Positions 24,028 to 32,201 of a stretch of 49,613 nucleotides of DNA are shown here, piece by piece. The translations under genes were made by a program, and so were the position numbers. Position 1 is the first letter of the stretch, and every line of letters starts with the position of its first letter. Under the pieces are notes generated by a model. It was given only the letters and a program-made list of their open reading frames with translations, was not told where the DNA came from and did no database searches. Origin of the DNA: an uncultured Porphyromonadaceae bacterium (GTDB lineage: Bacteria; Bacteroidota; Bacteroidia; Bacteroidales; Muribaculaceae); NCBI GenBank assembly GCA_947177635.1, contig CAMWVQ010000012.1, forward strand, positions 1 through 49,613, in the 5' to 3' direction.

Positions 24028-25164
24028 TTATCGGAGGTTTATGGCGTCGAGGCGCGAGAGAGCGTAGGTGTATGCTCCGATCTGGATGGCGCGGGATGCG
24101 CCGAGGCGCGACAGGCAGACGCCGGTGCGCTTCATCGGGTCGTAGCTGACGGTCTCGTCGAAGCCGTAGACCTTCAGGGGACGGGATTCCCCTTTGACAA
24201 ACTGCTCGAACTCCAGGGGGTCGTCGAGGTCGAAGACTTTCATCTGAACGCGTCCCACGTCTGAGCCGTCAAGCGTTTTCAGGTTCGAGCGCAGCTCCTT
24301 GAGCAATGACGGAAGTATGTGGCGTGACGCTCCCGTCAGGCCGCCACCGAGGACTATCAGCGAGTCTGTCAGCGTCACGGCTGTTGCCATCGCGTCTCCG
24401 GCAGCTTCGCCGAATCGCCTGAACGCCTCCCGGGCGGCCTCCGTCTCCTCAAGGGTGGGCTCTTTACCGCTAACCTCATCCGCCTTCCCGTCGGCGATGT
24501 CGCAGATGTCGCGTGGGGTCAGGCCGTGGCCCGGATTGCCGGTCAGCTCCCCGTAGACGCGGGTGATGGCCCTGATGGCGGCGAAATCCTCGACCATATT
24601 GCCGTGGTTGTGTTTGAAGGGGAGACAGAAGGTCTCGACACAGGAGTTGTTGCCGAGATTCAGCTCTCCGTTCACCACCGAGCCTACTCCGAGGCCGGTG
24701 CCGAAGGTGTAACCGAGCAGGTTGCGGAACTGGCGGTCTCCCCCCATCGCGGCTATCCTGGCGTTGATTTCGGGGAGCACTCCGGCTGTGGCCTCCCCGA
24801 AGGCGAAGAGGTCGCCGTCATTGTTTATGAACACCGGCATTCCGAATGTCTTGCTAAGGAACGGCCCCAAGGCCACCCCCTGGCGGAATGAAGGGAAATT
24901 GGGGAGGAAGCCTCCGACAATGCCGTCGGCATAGTCGGCCGGCCCGGGGAAAGCGAAAGATATTGCCTCCGGACGGCGGTCGAGCCGTCTGATTATCGTG
25001 CGGAATCCCTCCACCATTGTCTTCAGGCAGAGGTCGAGGTTATGGGCCTGCGATGGGAGTGTCAGCGGTTCGACGACGAACTCACATCCCCTCATCGCCC
25101 CGAACACAAGGTTTGTGCCCCCGGCATCGAGGGTCACCACTGTACGTTGGTCGGTATTATACAT
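24028..25164 (-). CDS. ROK-family sugar kinase-like protein
   Basis: 378 residues. The N-terminal ATP phosphate loop reads LDAGGTNLVFGAM, the catalytic Asp lies in INNDGDLFAFGE near residue 114, and the adenosine region is LGGGLTGASRHILPSLL. These are ROK fold features; likely hexose phosphorylation in the cytosol. The usual zinc motif (CxCGxxGCxE) of ROK kinases is not present; the equivalent region reads CLPFKHNHGNMVED. There is no N-terminal helix-turn-helix, so this is not a NagC-type repressor. A perfect inverted repeat lies 35 nt upstream. Confidence 0.82.
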   Translation of the reverse strand: MYNTDQRTVVTLDAGGTNLVFGAMRGCEFVVEPLTLPSQAHNLDLCLKTMVEGFRTIIRRLDRRPEAISFAFPGPADYADGIVGGFLPNFPSFRQGVALGPFLSKTFGMPVFINNDGDLFAFGEATAGVLPEINARIAAMGGDRQFRNLLGYTFGTGLGVGSVVNGELNLGNNSCVETFCLPFKHNHGNMVEDFAAIRAITRVYGELTGNPGHGLTPRDICDIADGKADEVSGKEPTLEETEAAREAFRRFGEAAGDAMATAVTLTDSLIVLGGGLTGASRHILPSLLKELRSNLKTLDGSDVGRVQMKVFDLDDPLEFEQFVKGESRPLKVYGFDETVSYDPMKRTGVCLSRLGASRAIQIGAYTYALSRLDAINLR

Positions 25165-25198
25165 TCAAGGGTCAGTTTTTATCTATGTCTAAGTAGAA

Positions 25199-25230
25199 GG
25201 AATTATCACCGCGAAGTTAGTGATAATTCC
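25199..25230. promoter_or_regulatory. Palindrome over a possible ROK-gene promoter
   Basis: 11-bp perfect arms ggaattatcac/gtgataattcc with a 10-nt loop. On the minus strand the loop reads TAACTTCG, one base from a TAnnTTTG -7 box, 35-60 nt upstream of the ROK start. A candidate operator; otherwise a stem near the 5' end of the mRNA. Confidence 0.45.
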
Positions 25231-25325
25231 TGACATTTCAGACAACACGAGGGCCTCGGCCCTCGATTCACGGCCATAAACATTCCGTCAGCCACAAACT
25301 TCCACACAAACTTTATCTCATAGAA

Positions 25326-25356
25326 TTTGCCAAACGGGATTTTTATAGTATATTTG
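25326..25356 (+). promoter_or_regulatory. Promoter of the endonuclease I gene
   Basis: Plus strand: TTTG at 25326-25329, a 19-nt spacer, TATATTTG at 25349-25356 followed by C. The expected start is near 25363, about 55 nt before ATG 25419. Confidence 0.75.
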
Positions 25357-25418
25357 CGGCCCGATGGGGCGACATCAAGCGTATGACCCCATCCACACCT
25401 TTGAAAAACATTTTGCAA

Positions 25419-26939
25419 ATGAATAAGACCCTTCTCTCTTTCTGTTGCGCCGTGACGGCCCTCGGGGCAGGCGCGCAGATTCCTCTTGATTATTACGCGC
25501 CGCTTTACGGGCTGACCGGACGAGACCTGAAACAGGCTGTCCACGAGATTGTCAACGATGATGTCAAGATGCTCAGCTACGGCTCCGGCTCGACAAAGAC
25601 CTGGTGGGCGTTCTACGTCACCGATATGGCCGAGGGCGGCTTGGTGCGCGACCGCTATTCAGCCGAGGAGTTCCGGTTCGGCAACCGAGGCTCAAGCGTC
25701 TCTGGAATGAACATCGAGCACTCATTCCCCAAAAGCTGGTGGGGCGGCTCTGAAAACAACGCCTATAAAGACCTCTACAACCTGATGCCATGCCAGACGA
25801 CCATCAACAACCACAAGAGCAACTACCCGATGGCCAATGTGGATGTCGAATGGCGCGGCAACGGCGTAACCCGCGTGGGCACACGCAACGGAGACCCCCA
25901 GACGCAGGCCTACCGCTACTGGGAACCGGGCGACCAGTGGAAAGGTGACTTCGCCCGCGGATACTTCTACATGGCCACCGCCTATCAGAACTTCACCTGG
26001 AGCGGCGACCAGTCGGTGCGCATCCTCAACACCGAGGCCTACCCCACCCTGCAGGAATGGGCTTACACCCTATATCTCGACTGGGCCGAGGCCGACGGCG
26101 TGGATGAGACAGAGACCGTCCGCAACAACAATGTGGAGAAATTCCAGGGCAACCGGAACCCGTTTGTCGATTTCCCCAACCTGGCCCACTACATCTGGGG
26201 CGACTCCATCGGGGAACCGTTCAACCCGCTTACCTCGGTTAAGAGCCAGGCGTTCACCGGAGGAGCCACAATCCGCGAGAAAGACTCCACCCCCTCCGAG
26301 CTTTATGCCTCGACATTCCTCGGGGATGAAGGGGGCTGCACCGTAGAGCTCGCCCCCGGCTCGGCCTCAGGCATCCGTGTGTGGAGCAACACCGCCAGCT
26401 ATGGCTGGAAAGCCACCGGTGCGGTCGGTCCATCAACCAACCTGACTTGCTACGACACCGATGCCATACTCCTCACCCCCGAGATAGACCTGTCTGAATA
26501 CAAATCGGCCTGGCTTGATTTCGACCACATGGTAAACTACGCCGTGACCCCCTACTCCGCCCTGAGCGTCATAGCGCGTGTTGACGGTACAGACCACCCC
26601 CTGCATGTGCGCAGGTGGCCCCTTGGCAACAAATTGGATTTCTACAACTCTTCGGTCGTCGACCTCTCCCCCTGGGCGGGCAAGAAGGTGAAAGTTGGAT
26701 TCCGCTACACCTCCACCACCGAAGGAGCCTCGATGTGGGAAGTCAAGAACCTGAGTGTCAAAGGTGTGAACGGGAAGTCATCCATCGGCTACATCGAGCA
26801 GGACATGCTCGACCCCGAAGATACCATGGCAGAGGAATATTTCACTGTTGACGGCCGCCGCATCCCCTCCCGCGAGGACGCCAGAGGCATCGTGATAGTG
26901 CGCCGTGGCTCCAAGGTGAGCAAGATTTTCATCCCCTGA
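25419..26939 (+). CDS. Secreted endonuclease I with T9SS-like tail
   Basis: 506 residues from ATG 25419, chosen because it starts the signal peptide MNKTLLSFCCAVTALGAGAQ. Residues ~20-260 are an endonuclease I domain (beta-beta-alpha metal fold): MNIEHSFPKSWWGG with the catalytic His, then AYKDLYNLMPCQTTINNHKSNYPMA. A Tyr replaces the His often seen in the DLH part. A beta-sandwich domain of about 200 residues follows. The end (YFTVDGRRIPS...GIVIVRRGSKVSKIFIP) resembles the tails of the proteins at 4459 and 10413. Probably degrades extracellular DNA or RNA for nutrients; target and location are inferred. Confidence 0.85.
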   Translation: MNKTLLSFCCAVTALGAGAQIPLDYYAPLYGLTGRDLKQAVHEIVNDDVKMLSYGSGSTKTWWAFYVTDMAEGGLVRDRYSAEEFRFGNRGSSVSGMNIEHSFPKSWWGGSENNAYKDLYNLMPCQTTINNHKSNYPMANVDVEWRGNGVTRVGTRNGDPQTQAYRYWEPGDQWKGDFARGYFYMATAYQNFTWSGDQSVRILNTEAYPTLQEWAYTLYLDWAEADGVDETETVRNNNVEKFQGNRNPFVDFPNLAHYIWGDSIGEPFNPLTSVKSQAFTGGATIREKDSTPSELYASTFLGDEGGCTVELAPGSASGIRVWSNTASYGWKATGAVGPSTNLTCYDTDAILLTPEIDLSEYKSAWLDFDHMVNYAVTPYSALSVIARVDGTDHPLHVRRWPLGNKLDFYNSSVVDLSPWAGKKVKVGFRYTSTTEGASMWEVKNLSVKGVNGKSSIGYIEQDMLDPEDTMAEEYFTVDGRRIPSREDARGIVIVRRGSKVSKIFIP

Positions 26940-27042
26940 CCCGACCACAACCATCCTCAGACAAAACCGCCGGAACGTTAAAGTTTCCCCATTCCTACCA
27001 TATTTTTATGGGAAAAGGGGCGGAAATCTGACAAAAAAGACT

Positions 27043-27050
27043 TATTTTTG
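27043..27050 (+). promoter_or_regulatory. -7 box of the ferredoxin gene
   Basis: TATTTTTG followed by C. The expected start is near 27057, giving a leader of about 80 nt. No clear -33 element. Confidence 0.5.
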
Positions 27051-27136
27051 CAGCGGATTTCGTCCTCTCAGCAGGGCGATGAGTTAAACCGAACATACGT
27101 TTTAAAACATCTATAAACTTAATCGATTAAATTACA

Positions 27137-27307
27137 ATGGCTTACGTTATCACCGACAAGTGTGTCGCCTGCGGCACCTGTCTTCCCAACTGCCCCGTTG
27201 ATGCAATTTCCGAAGGTGACATCTATGTAATCGATCCCGACACCTGCATCGAGTGCGGTACTTGCGCCGAGGTTTGCCCCTCTGACGCTATCATCCCCGG
27301 CGAATAA
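27137..27307 (+). CDS. 2[4Fe-4S] ferredoxin
   Basis: 56 residues, a complete small gene (MAYVITDKCVACGTC to IIPGE). Two CxxCxxCxxxCP motifs (CVACGTCLPNCP and CIECGTCAEVCP) bind two [4Fe-4S] clusters in pseudo-twofold symmetry, as in clostridial-type ferredoxins. Low-potential electron carrier in the cytoplasm, e.g. for pyruvate:ferredoxin oxidoreductase. It is monocistronic, with an own -7 box and a strong terminator 20 nt downstream. Codons look well adapted, consistent with high expression. Confidence 0.95.
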   Translation: MAYVITDKCVACGTCLPNCPVDAISEGDIYVIDPDTCIECGTCAEVCPSDAIIPGE

Positions 27308-27326
27308 TCAACGGAGACACAAGAAA

Positions 27327-27365
27327 CAACAACGGGCCGTCCTTTTCAGGGGCGGCCCGTTGTTG
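27327..27365. terminator. Bidirectional terminator between ferredoxin gene and rpiB
   Basis: 13-bp perfect arms caacaacgggccg/cggcccgttgttg with a 13-nt loop, between convergent genes. On the plus strand it is followed by cgttta. Confidence 0.82.
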
Positions 27366-27395
27366 CGTTTACGCCTTAACGGCGCACTCAAGCTA

Positions 27396-27839
27396 TCAGC
27401 ATGAAGCGGGGGTCACGGGGATTTTGGCCACGCGGCGTTCATGGCGTCCACCCTCGAAGGGGGTGTTGAGAAACGCGTCGACAATCGCCAGGGCTGTAAC
27501 CGGGTCGATGAAACGGGCCGGAAGCACCAACACATTGGCGTCGTTGTGCTGACGGGCCAGACGGGCGATTTCCACGTTCCAGCAGAGGGCGGCGCGGATT
27601 CCCTGATGTTTGTTGAGGGTCATGCCGATACCATTTCCGGTGCCGCATATGGCGATGCCGGGGTAACAGCGTCCCTCCTCGATGGCGACAGCGGCGGGAT
27701 GAGCGAAATCAGGATAGTCACAGGAATCGGTGGAGTTGGTTCCGAAATCCTCGAACTCCTTACCTTGTGATTCAAGGTATCCCTCAATCATGCTTTTCAG
27801 CTCATAACCTGCGTGGTCGCTGCAAAGGGCTATTTTCAT
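27396..27839 (-). CDS. rpiB: Ribose-5-phosphate isomerase B
   Basis: 147 residues. Interconverts ribose-5-phosphate and ribulose-5-phosphate (pentose phosphate pathway). Evidence: N-terminal IALCSDHAGYELKSMI, the phosphate/catalytic segment AICGTGNGIGMTLNKHQGIRAAL with the active-site Cys, and HNDANVLVLPARF. It is the last gene of the five-gene DUF4199-GT2-DUF6452-DUF6048-rpiB cluster; a 20-nt gap separates it from DUF6048. Confidence 0.95.
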   Translation of the reverse strand: MKIALCSDHAGYELKSMIEGYLESQGKEFEDFGTNSTDSCDYPDFAHPAAVAIEEGRCYPGIAICGTGNGIGMTLNKHQGIRAALCWNVEIARLARQHNDANVLVLPARFIDPVTALAIVDAFLNTPFEGGRHERRVAKIPVTPASC

Positions 27840-27859
27840 TTCTGTATGTGGCTTATGGG

Positions 27860-28894
27860 TTATTCTTCATTATCCTTAACAACGGGCGTCTCCAAGAGTT
27901 CGGCCTCACCCTCCGCAGGGGGCGCGACAGCCCCGTCAGACGCAGGAGCCGACATCATTTCTCCCCTTCCCGCAGGGGTCTCACCCCCCTCCTCAAGCTC
28001 GAAACCGGGCGGCAGGATGGTCTCCTGCTTCTTCTTTCCTGACAGCGAGAAGGTGTAGAAAATAGAGAAAGAGCCGGTGATTATGCCGTTGCGGGCTCCG
28101 TATCCGGGGATATACCAAGGCTTTCCGGCCGGTTGCTCGGTCTCGTGGAGGATGGCGCGGAAACGGACGTTCCACCCCATCGAAATCGGTTTCCAGATTT
28201 TCACCCTCAGACCGAAAATGACGTTCAGGTATGACACCGACGAGGTCTGAGTGGGGAAGTCGACAGTCTCCTCCTCCCCCCAGTAAGAGTCACTTATTGC
28301 GACATCGCGCAACTGGTAGCTGAACCGGCTCCAGCCATAGCGTATTCCCGCCACGAACTGGTAATCAGGATTGCTGTTGTACAGGAAGTTGTAGTTGGCT
28401 CCGATTCTGAAGTAGGGTGAAAGCCCTACGTGGTAAGTGTAGTTCTGGTTGCTGGGGGTTGAGTCGGCATTGCCGAGTCCCACCTCAACCACAGGTATGT
28501 AACGGTTGTGGAGGTTGAGTTCAGCCGAGAACCCGATCAGCCCGTAACTCTGGCCGAAAGCCCTCATCAGCGGGTCCCAGACATCCACTCCTACCGACGC
28601 GCTGAACAGCAACGGGTTTATCATCTTCGGCACTCTCCCCTGGGTCACCCCCGCCAAAGCGGTTGTGTCGGGAATCTCCTTGCCGGTGACGGTGTCGACC
28701 AGCACGCTGTTTCCCTGGTCGTCAGTGACGCTTACAAGGCGGGTGCGGTCGATGGAATCTCCCGGTTGTTTGTTCTCATTCACCCCCGTGAGGTTCTTTG
28801 AGCCCGACGTAACCGGGGTCACCCTCCTCTGCGCGGAGAGCGACAGGATGCCCACACAGCATATGAGCATCAGTATCAAGCGCGCCGGTCTCAT
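27860..28894 (-). CDS. DUF6048 family outer-membrane-like protein
   Basis: 344 residues. Signal peptide ends near LSLSAQ; the body is a set of amphipathic strands typical of a beta-barrel (e.g. GLIGFSAELNLHNRYIPVVEVGLG, FLYNSNPDYQFVAGIRYGWSRFSYQ). It then has a Pro/Glu-rich C-terminal tail of about 55 residues. Matches the DUF6048 pattern. It overlaps the DUF6452 gene by 4 nt, so the two are translationally coupled; the families habitually pair in Bacteroidales. Function unknown. The tail looks disordered and is probably lineage-specific. Confidence 0.75.
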   Translation of the reverse strand: MRPARLILMLICCVGILSLSAQRRVTPVTSGSKNLTGVNENKQPGDSIDRTRLVSVTDDQGNSVLVDTVTGKEIPDTTALAGVTQGRVPKMINPLLFSASVGVDVWDPLMRAFGQSYGLIGFSAELNLHNRYIPVVEVGLGNADSTPSNQNYTYHVGLSPYFRIGANYNFLYNSNPDYQFVAGIRYGWSRFSYQLRDVAISDSYWGEEETVDFPTQTSSVSYLNVIFGLRVKIWKPISMGWNVRFRAILHETEQPAGKPWYIPGYGARNGIITGSFSIFYTFSLSGKKKQETILPPGFELEEGGETPAGRGEMMSAPASDGAVAPPAEGEAELLETPVVKDNEE

Positions 28895-29541
28895 TCCTCG
28901 TCCCCCTCCTGCGGGCTGTCGTCATCTCCGGAGGCATCCCCGGAATCCTCCCCGGGGTCACCGCCGGGGGTGTCATCAGGTTCTGTGACATCATCATCCC
29001 CTTGGTCGGGATTGGATGTGCGGAAGAACACCTGTATCCTTTCCAGCTCCACATTGGTGACAACCGGGTCTATGACCGAGATGGAGTCAATCAGATGGCG
29101 GGTGTACTCCACCTCACGGATTATGTAGCGGTACATGGCTCCGCATTCGCTCGACGCGAAGTAGGGCTCGGCATCGTAATAAAACGTTATGATGTCGTCA
29201 AAGGCCGGATTGTCAAGTCCCTGGAGCTTGTAATCGTAATGGAGGCAGAAAGATGTGGAGGTGACACCGTCGCGGAACGGGAGGTAGACCTGGCTGACCT
29301 TCTCTCCCGAATGCACCAGCAACGAGTCGCCGGGGGCGCCCACGCCGCCGAGGTCGAGCGAGTCAAGCGAAATCTGGTTGCCGGTGGCGTAGTCGTAGAA
29401 CCCCATCAGCGGGAGCGCGCTGTGGTTGTCGGTGCAACCGCTCGTGTTGCAGCCCCCGGCCAGCAGTCCCGCAGGGATGAACATCACCGCCAGAAGATGC
29501 AGCAATATGTCTCTTTTTATGTGTCTCAACAGGAAAACCAT
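28891..29541 (-). CDS. DUF6452 family putative lipoprotein with acidic tail
   Basis: 216 residues. N-terminal hydrophobic segment followed by LAGGC, a possible lipobox, then the family start CTDNHSALPLMGFYD. The conserved part ends at about residue 173 (ERIQVFFRTS). The last ~43 residues are almost only D, E, G, P and S (e.g. DDTPGGDPGEDSG), which is an addition to the usual length. Paired with DUF6048. If lipidated it would be anchored in the outer membrane next to its barrel partner; function unknown. Confidence 0.75.
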   Translation of the reverse strand: MVFLLRHIKRDILLHLLAVMFIPAGLLAGGCNTSGCTDNHSALPLMGFYDYATGNQISLDSLDLGGVGAPGDSLLVHSGEKVSQVYLPFRDGVTSTSFCLHYDYKLQGLDNPAFDDIITFYYDAEPYFASSECGAMYRYIIREVEYTRHLIDSISVIDPVVTNVELERIQVFFRTSNPDQGDDDVTEPDDTPGGDPGEDSGDASGDDDSPQEGDEE

Positions 29542-29562
29542 GTTTCGGAATCCGCAGCCCGG

Positions 29563-30543
29563 TCAGAACTGCGACTCTATTTCATAATCGTTGCGGCGGG
29601 TGGAGTTCCTGACAATCAGTTCCCCGAGGAATCCGGTCAGGAAGAGCTGCGTGCCGAGAACCATCGAAGTGAGCGCGAGATAGAAATACGGGGAGTCGGT
29701 CACCAGTATGTAGTGCTGGCCCGAGTGCATCGCCCACAGCTTGTGCGCCCCGACTATCACCACCGCGAACAGTCCCAGCAGGAACATCAGCGAGCCAAGC
29801 AGCCCGAAGAAATGCATCGGCTTGATTCCGAACTTGTTGGTGAACCAGAGGGTTGCCAGGTCGAGATAGCCGTTGACAAACCGGTCGAGGCCGAACTTCG
29901 TCTTGCCGTATTTGCGTGCCTGGTGGTGGACAACCTTCTCCCCTATCCGGGTGAAGCCGGCGTTCTTGGCCAGGTAGGGTATGTAGCGGTGCATGTCGCC
30001 ATACACCTCGATATGCTTCACTACCTTGTTGCGGTAAGCCTTCAGGCCGCAGTTGAAGTCGTGGAGGTTGTGGATGCCGCTCACCTTCCGGGCAGTGGCG
30101 TTGAAAAGCTTGGTCGGGATGGTCTTCGACAGGGGGTCGTAGCGTTTCTGCTTCCATCCGCTGACAAGGTCATACCCCTCCTGGGTAATCATCCGGTAAA
30201 GCTCGGGAATCTCGTCGGGGGAGTCCTGGAGGTCGGCATCCATCGTGATTACCACACGCCCCTTGGCGAGGCGGAAACCGGTGTGGAGCGCCGGCGACTT
30301 CCCGTAGTTGCGGCGGAAGCTCACGCCGTGGACCGCGCCGGGATTCTCTTCGGACAGGCGGCCGATCACCTCCCAGGAGCGGTCGGTCGACCCGTCGTTG
30401 ACATATATCACCTCATATGTGAACCCGTTGGCCTTCATGACCCTGTCAATCCAGGCCTGAAGTTCGGGCAGCGACTCCTCCTCATTGTAGAGGGGAACAA
30501 CCACCGATATGTCCAAGGGATATTCTTCGTTGCTCATTTTCAT
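29563..30543 (-). CDS. Family 2 glycosyltransferase with C-terminal membrane helices
   Basis: 326 residues. GT-A domain from DISVVVPLYNEEESLPEL, then YVNDGSTDRSW, the metal-binding VITMDADLQDSPDEIP near residue 103, and NCGLKAYR. Two transmembrane helices follow (residues ~230-310). This layout resembles DPM1/GtrB/ArnC-type enzymes that load a sugar on polyprenyl phosphate at the inner membrane. It lies downstream of DUF4199 in the same operon, a pairing common in Bacteroidetes. The sugar is unknown. Confidence 0.88.
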   Translation of the reverse strand: MKMSNEEYPLDISVVVPLYNEEESLPELQAWIDRVMKANGFTYEVIYVNDGSTDRSWEVIGRLSEENPGAVHGVSFRRNYGKSPALHTGFRLAKGRVVITMDADLQDSPDEIPELYRMITQEGYDLVSGWKQKRYDPLSKTIPTKLFNATARKVSGIHNLHDFNCGLKAYRNKVVKHIEVYGDMHRYIPYLAKNAGFTRIGEKVVHHQARKYGKTKFGLDRFVNGYLDLATLWFTNKFGIKPMHFFGLLGSLMFLLGLFAVVIVGAHKLWAMHSGQHYILVTDSPYFYLALTSMVLGTQLFLTGFLGELIVRNSTRRNDYEIESQF

Positions 30544-30589
30544 TCAATTAAAAGCTCTTCTCTCCGGATGGCCGCAGAGGAGGCACGTT

Positions 30590-31177
30590 TCAGGAGCGGC
30601 CTCCATCGACCGGCACCTTGACCAGCCTCACTATGGCGGCGAGAAACATCGACAGCACCGACCCTGAGAAGAGGCCGAGCCACATCCACACCATTGCGAT
30701 GGTGAACGGCGACGGGGCAAGTTTCCGGTCGATGATTGTCTGGAACTCCTCGGCAAGCTCGGCGCCGGTTCCGGTGGACTCGTTGCTGTAGAATTCCACA
30801 CCGAGCCTGAGGGTGTCGAGGATGAAATCGGGGTAAATCCAACGCATGAAGATGAAGGCCGCCGCGCAGAGTATCAGCGAGCCGGCGGCGAAAGTCAGGA
30901 TGCCCTGCATCCACAGCGCGGAGTAGGCAAGCAGCCCGTGGGCCTCCACGTGGGTGCGGCGCAGGAACCGGTAGGCGATGAACGGCACAAGCAGGGCCAT
31001 CGTCAGCACCACTACGTTGAGCAGCCCCACACGCATCGAGGCAACGCTCAGTCCGAAGATTGCCGTGAACCAAAGGCCGAGCCAGGCCCCGTCGCTCCCG
31101 GCCCGTTCATATATCGAGCGCGGGGGGCGGCCGGAACCGCTTCCAGCCTGACGGTCATTGCGATTGTTGGATTCCAT
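30590..31177 (-). CDS. DUF4199 family membrane protein
   Basis: 195 residues with about four to five hydrophobic segments (e.g. AWLGLWFTAIFGLSVASMRVG and MALLVPFIAYRFL). The N-terminal ~28 residues are charged and not conserved. DUF4199 members regularly precede a GT2 gene in Bacteroidetes; their function is not known. First gene of the leftward operon. A perfect TAAATTTG -7 box ends only 5 nt before its ATG, so the mRNA is probably leaderless or begins translation further in. Confidence 0.8.
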   Translation of the reverse strand: MESNNRNDRQAGSGSGRPPRSIYERAGSDGAWLGLWFTAIFGLSVASMRVGLLNVVVLTMALLVPFIAYRFLRRTHVEAHGLLAYSALWMQGILTFAAGSLILCAAAFIFMRWIYPDFILDTLRLGVEFYSNESTGTGAELAEEFQTIIDRKLAPSPFTIAMVWMWLGLFSGSVLSMFLAAIVRLVKVPVDGGRS

Positions 31178-31182
31178 TGCTG

Positions 31183-31190
31183 CAAATTTA
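31183..31190 (-). promoter_or_regulatory. -7 box of the DUF4199 operon
   Basis: Minus strand TAAATTTG followed by C, with only 5 nt between the box and the ATG at 31177. The expected transcription start coincides with the start codon. Confidence 0.55.
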
Positions 31191-31203
31191 CGAATATTTT
31201 TGC

Positions 31204-31211
31204 TAATTTTG
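31204..31211 (+). promoter_or_regulatory. -7 box of the DUF3737 operon
   Basis: Plus strand TAATTTTG. Divergent from, and 13 nt away from, the DUF4199 -7 box, so the two RNA polymerase footprints overlap. No standard -33 was found. Confidence 0.5.
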
Positions 31212-31250
31212 TATCACTGTCCCCGCCGGGGACGGATTTTTTATGGAATA

Positions 31251-32198
31251 ATGCGCCAATTGAATATGAACAACCCTGAAAATCACCAAAAGACAAATCC
31301 TGCCACAACCGCCGCCGGTGAGGTCGTCACCCCGGTGGAGTTCCCCGCCGACATGAAAACCGTTGCCGGGAAGGAGTTCGGCGGCGAGCGCGCCCTTTTC
31401 GCCACACACCGCCTGAGGCTTGAGAACGTGACATTCCACCCCGGTGAGTCTGCCCTGAAATGCTGCTCATACATCGACGCCGCCGGGTGTGTGTTCGAGG
31501 GGAAATACCCCTTCTGGCATGTCGACACCTTCCGTTGCGACGACTGCCATTTCCTCCCCGGGGCCAGGGCCGCCCTCTGGTATTCGCGCAACCTGGAGAT
31601 GACCCGCTGCCAGGTCGACGCCCCCAAGATGTTCCGCGAGATGGAGAACCTGTCACTGTCGCAGGTCAGGATTCCCGACGCCCAGGAGACCCTCTGGAGC
31701 TGCCGGGGGGTGAAGCTGAGGGATGTCGAGGTGGAGAAAGCCGACTACATCTTCTTCCACTGCGCGGAGATTGACATCGACCGCTACCGCCAGGATGGCA
31801 ACTACTCCTTCCAGTACTGCCGCAATGTCGTGATACGCAACGCGGTAATCAACTCGAGGGACGCCTTCTGGGAGACCGACAACGTGACCGTCTACGACTC
31901 CGAGATAAACGGGGAATTCCTCGGATGGCATTCCCGCAACCTCAGGCTGGTGCGCTGCCGCATCAACGGCACCCAGCCGCTCTGCTACTGCAGGAACCTC
32001 ATCATGGAGGACTGCACGATGGGCGACGAATGCGACCTGTCATTTGAGGATTCCGACGTCACGGCCACAATAAACTCAGCCATCGTCAGCGTGAAGAATC
32101 CCCGCACCGGCTCTATCAAGGCCCTCGCCGTCGGGGAGGTGATTCTCGACAAGAACCTGCTGGCCCCGGCCGACTGCAAGATAGAGACAGAAATCTGA
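31251..32198 (+). CDS. DUF3737 family right-handed beta-helix-like protein
   Basis: 315 residues from ATG 31251; ATG 31266 is equally possible. An in-frame start at 31158 would lie upstream of the promoter. Repeats of about 20 residues (e.g. CFEGKYPFWHVDTFRCDDC, SRDAFWETDNVTVYDSEI, NGEFLGWHSRNLRLVRC) fit a parallel beta-helix. Recognised by KTVAGKEFGGERALF and by the family order. No signal peptide. Function unknown. It starts an operon with a MalY/PatB lyase 3 nt downstream and a MATE exporter. Confidence 0.88.
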   Translation: MRQLNMNNPENHQKTNPATTAAGEVVTPVEFPADMKTVAGKEFGGERALFATHRLRLENVTFHPGESALKCCSYIDAAGCVFEGKYPFWHVDTFRCDDCHFLPGARAALWYSRNLEMTRCQVDAPKMFREMENLSLSQVRIPDAQETLWSCRGVKLRDVEVEKADYIFFHCAEIDIDRYRQDGNYSFQYCRNVVIRNAVINSRDAFWETDNVTVYDSEINGEFLGWHSRNLRLVRCRINGTQPLCYCRNLIMEDCTMGDECDLSFEDSDVTATINSAIVSVKNPRTGSIKALAVGEVILDKNLLAPADCKIETEI

Positions 32199-32201
32199 TT
32201 T

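Noticed and set aside
29002-30621. 539-codon plus-strand frame across DUF6452, GT2 and part of DUF4199
   Set aside because: It spans three recognisable genes on the other strand and their gaps, with His/Arg/Glu-rich low-complexity sequence and no promoter.
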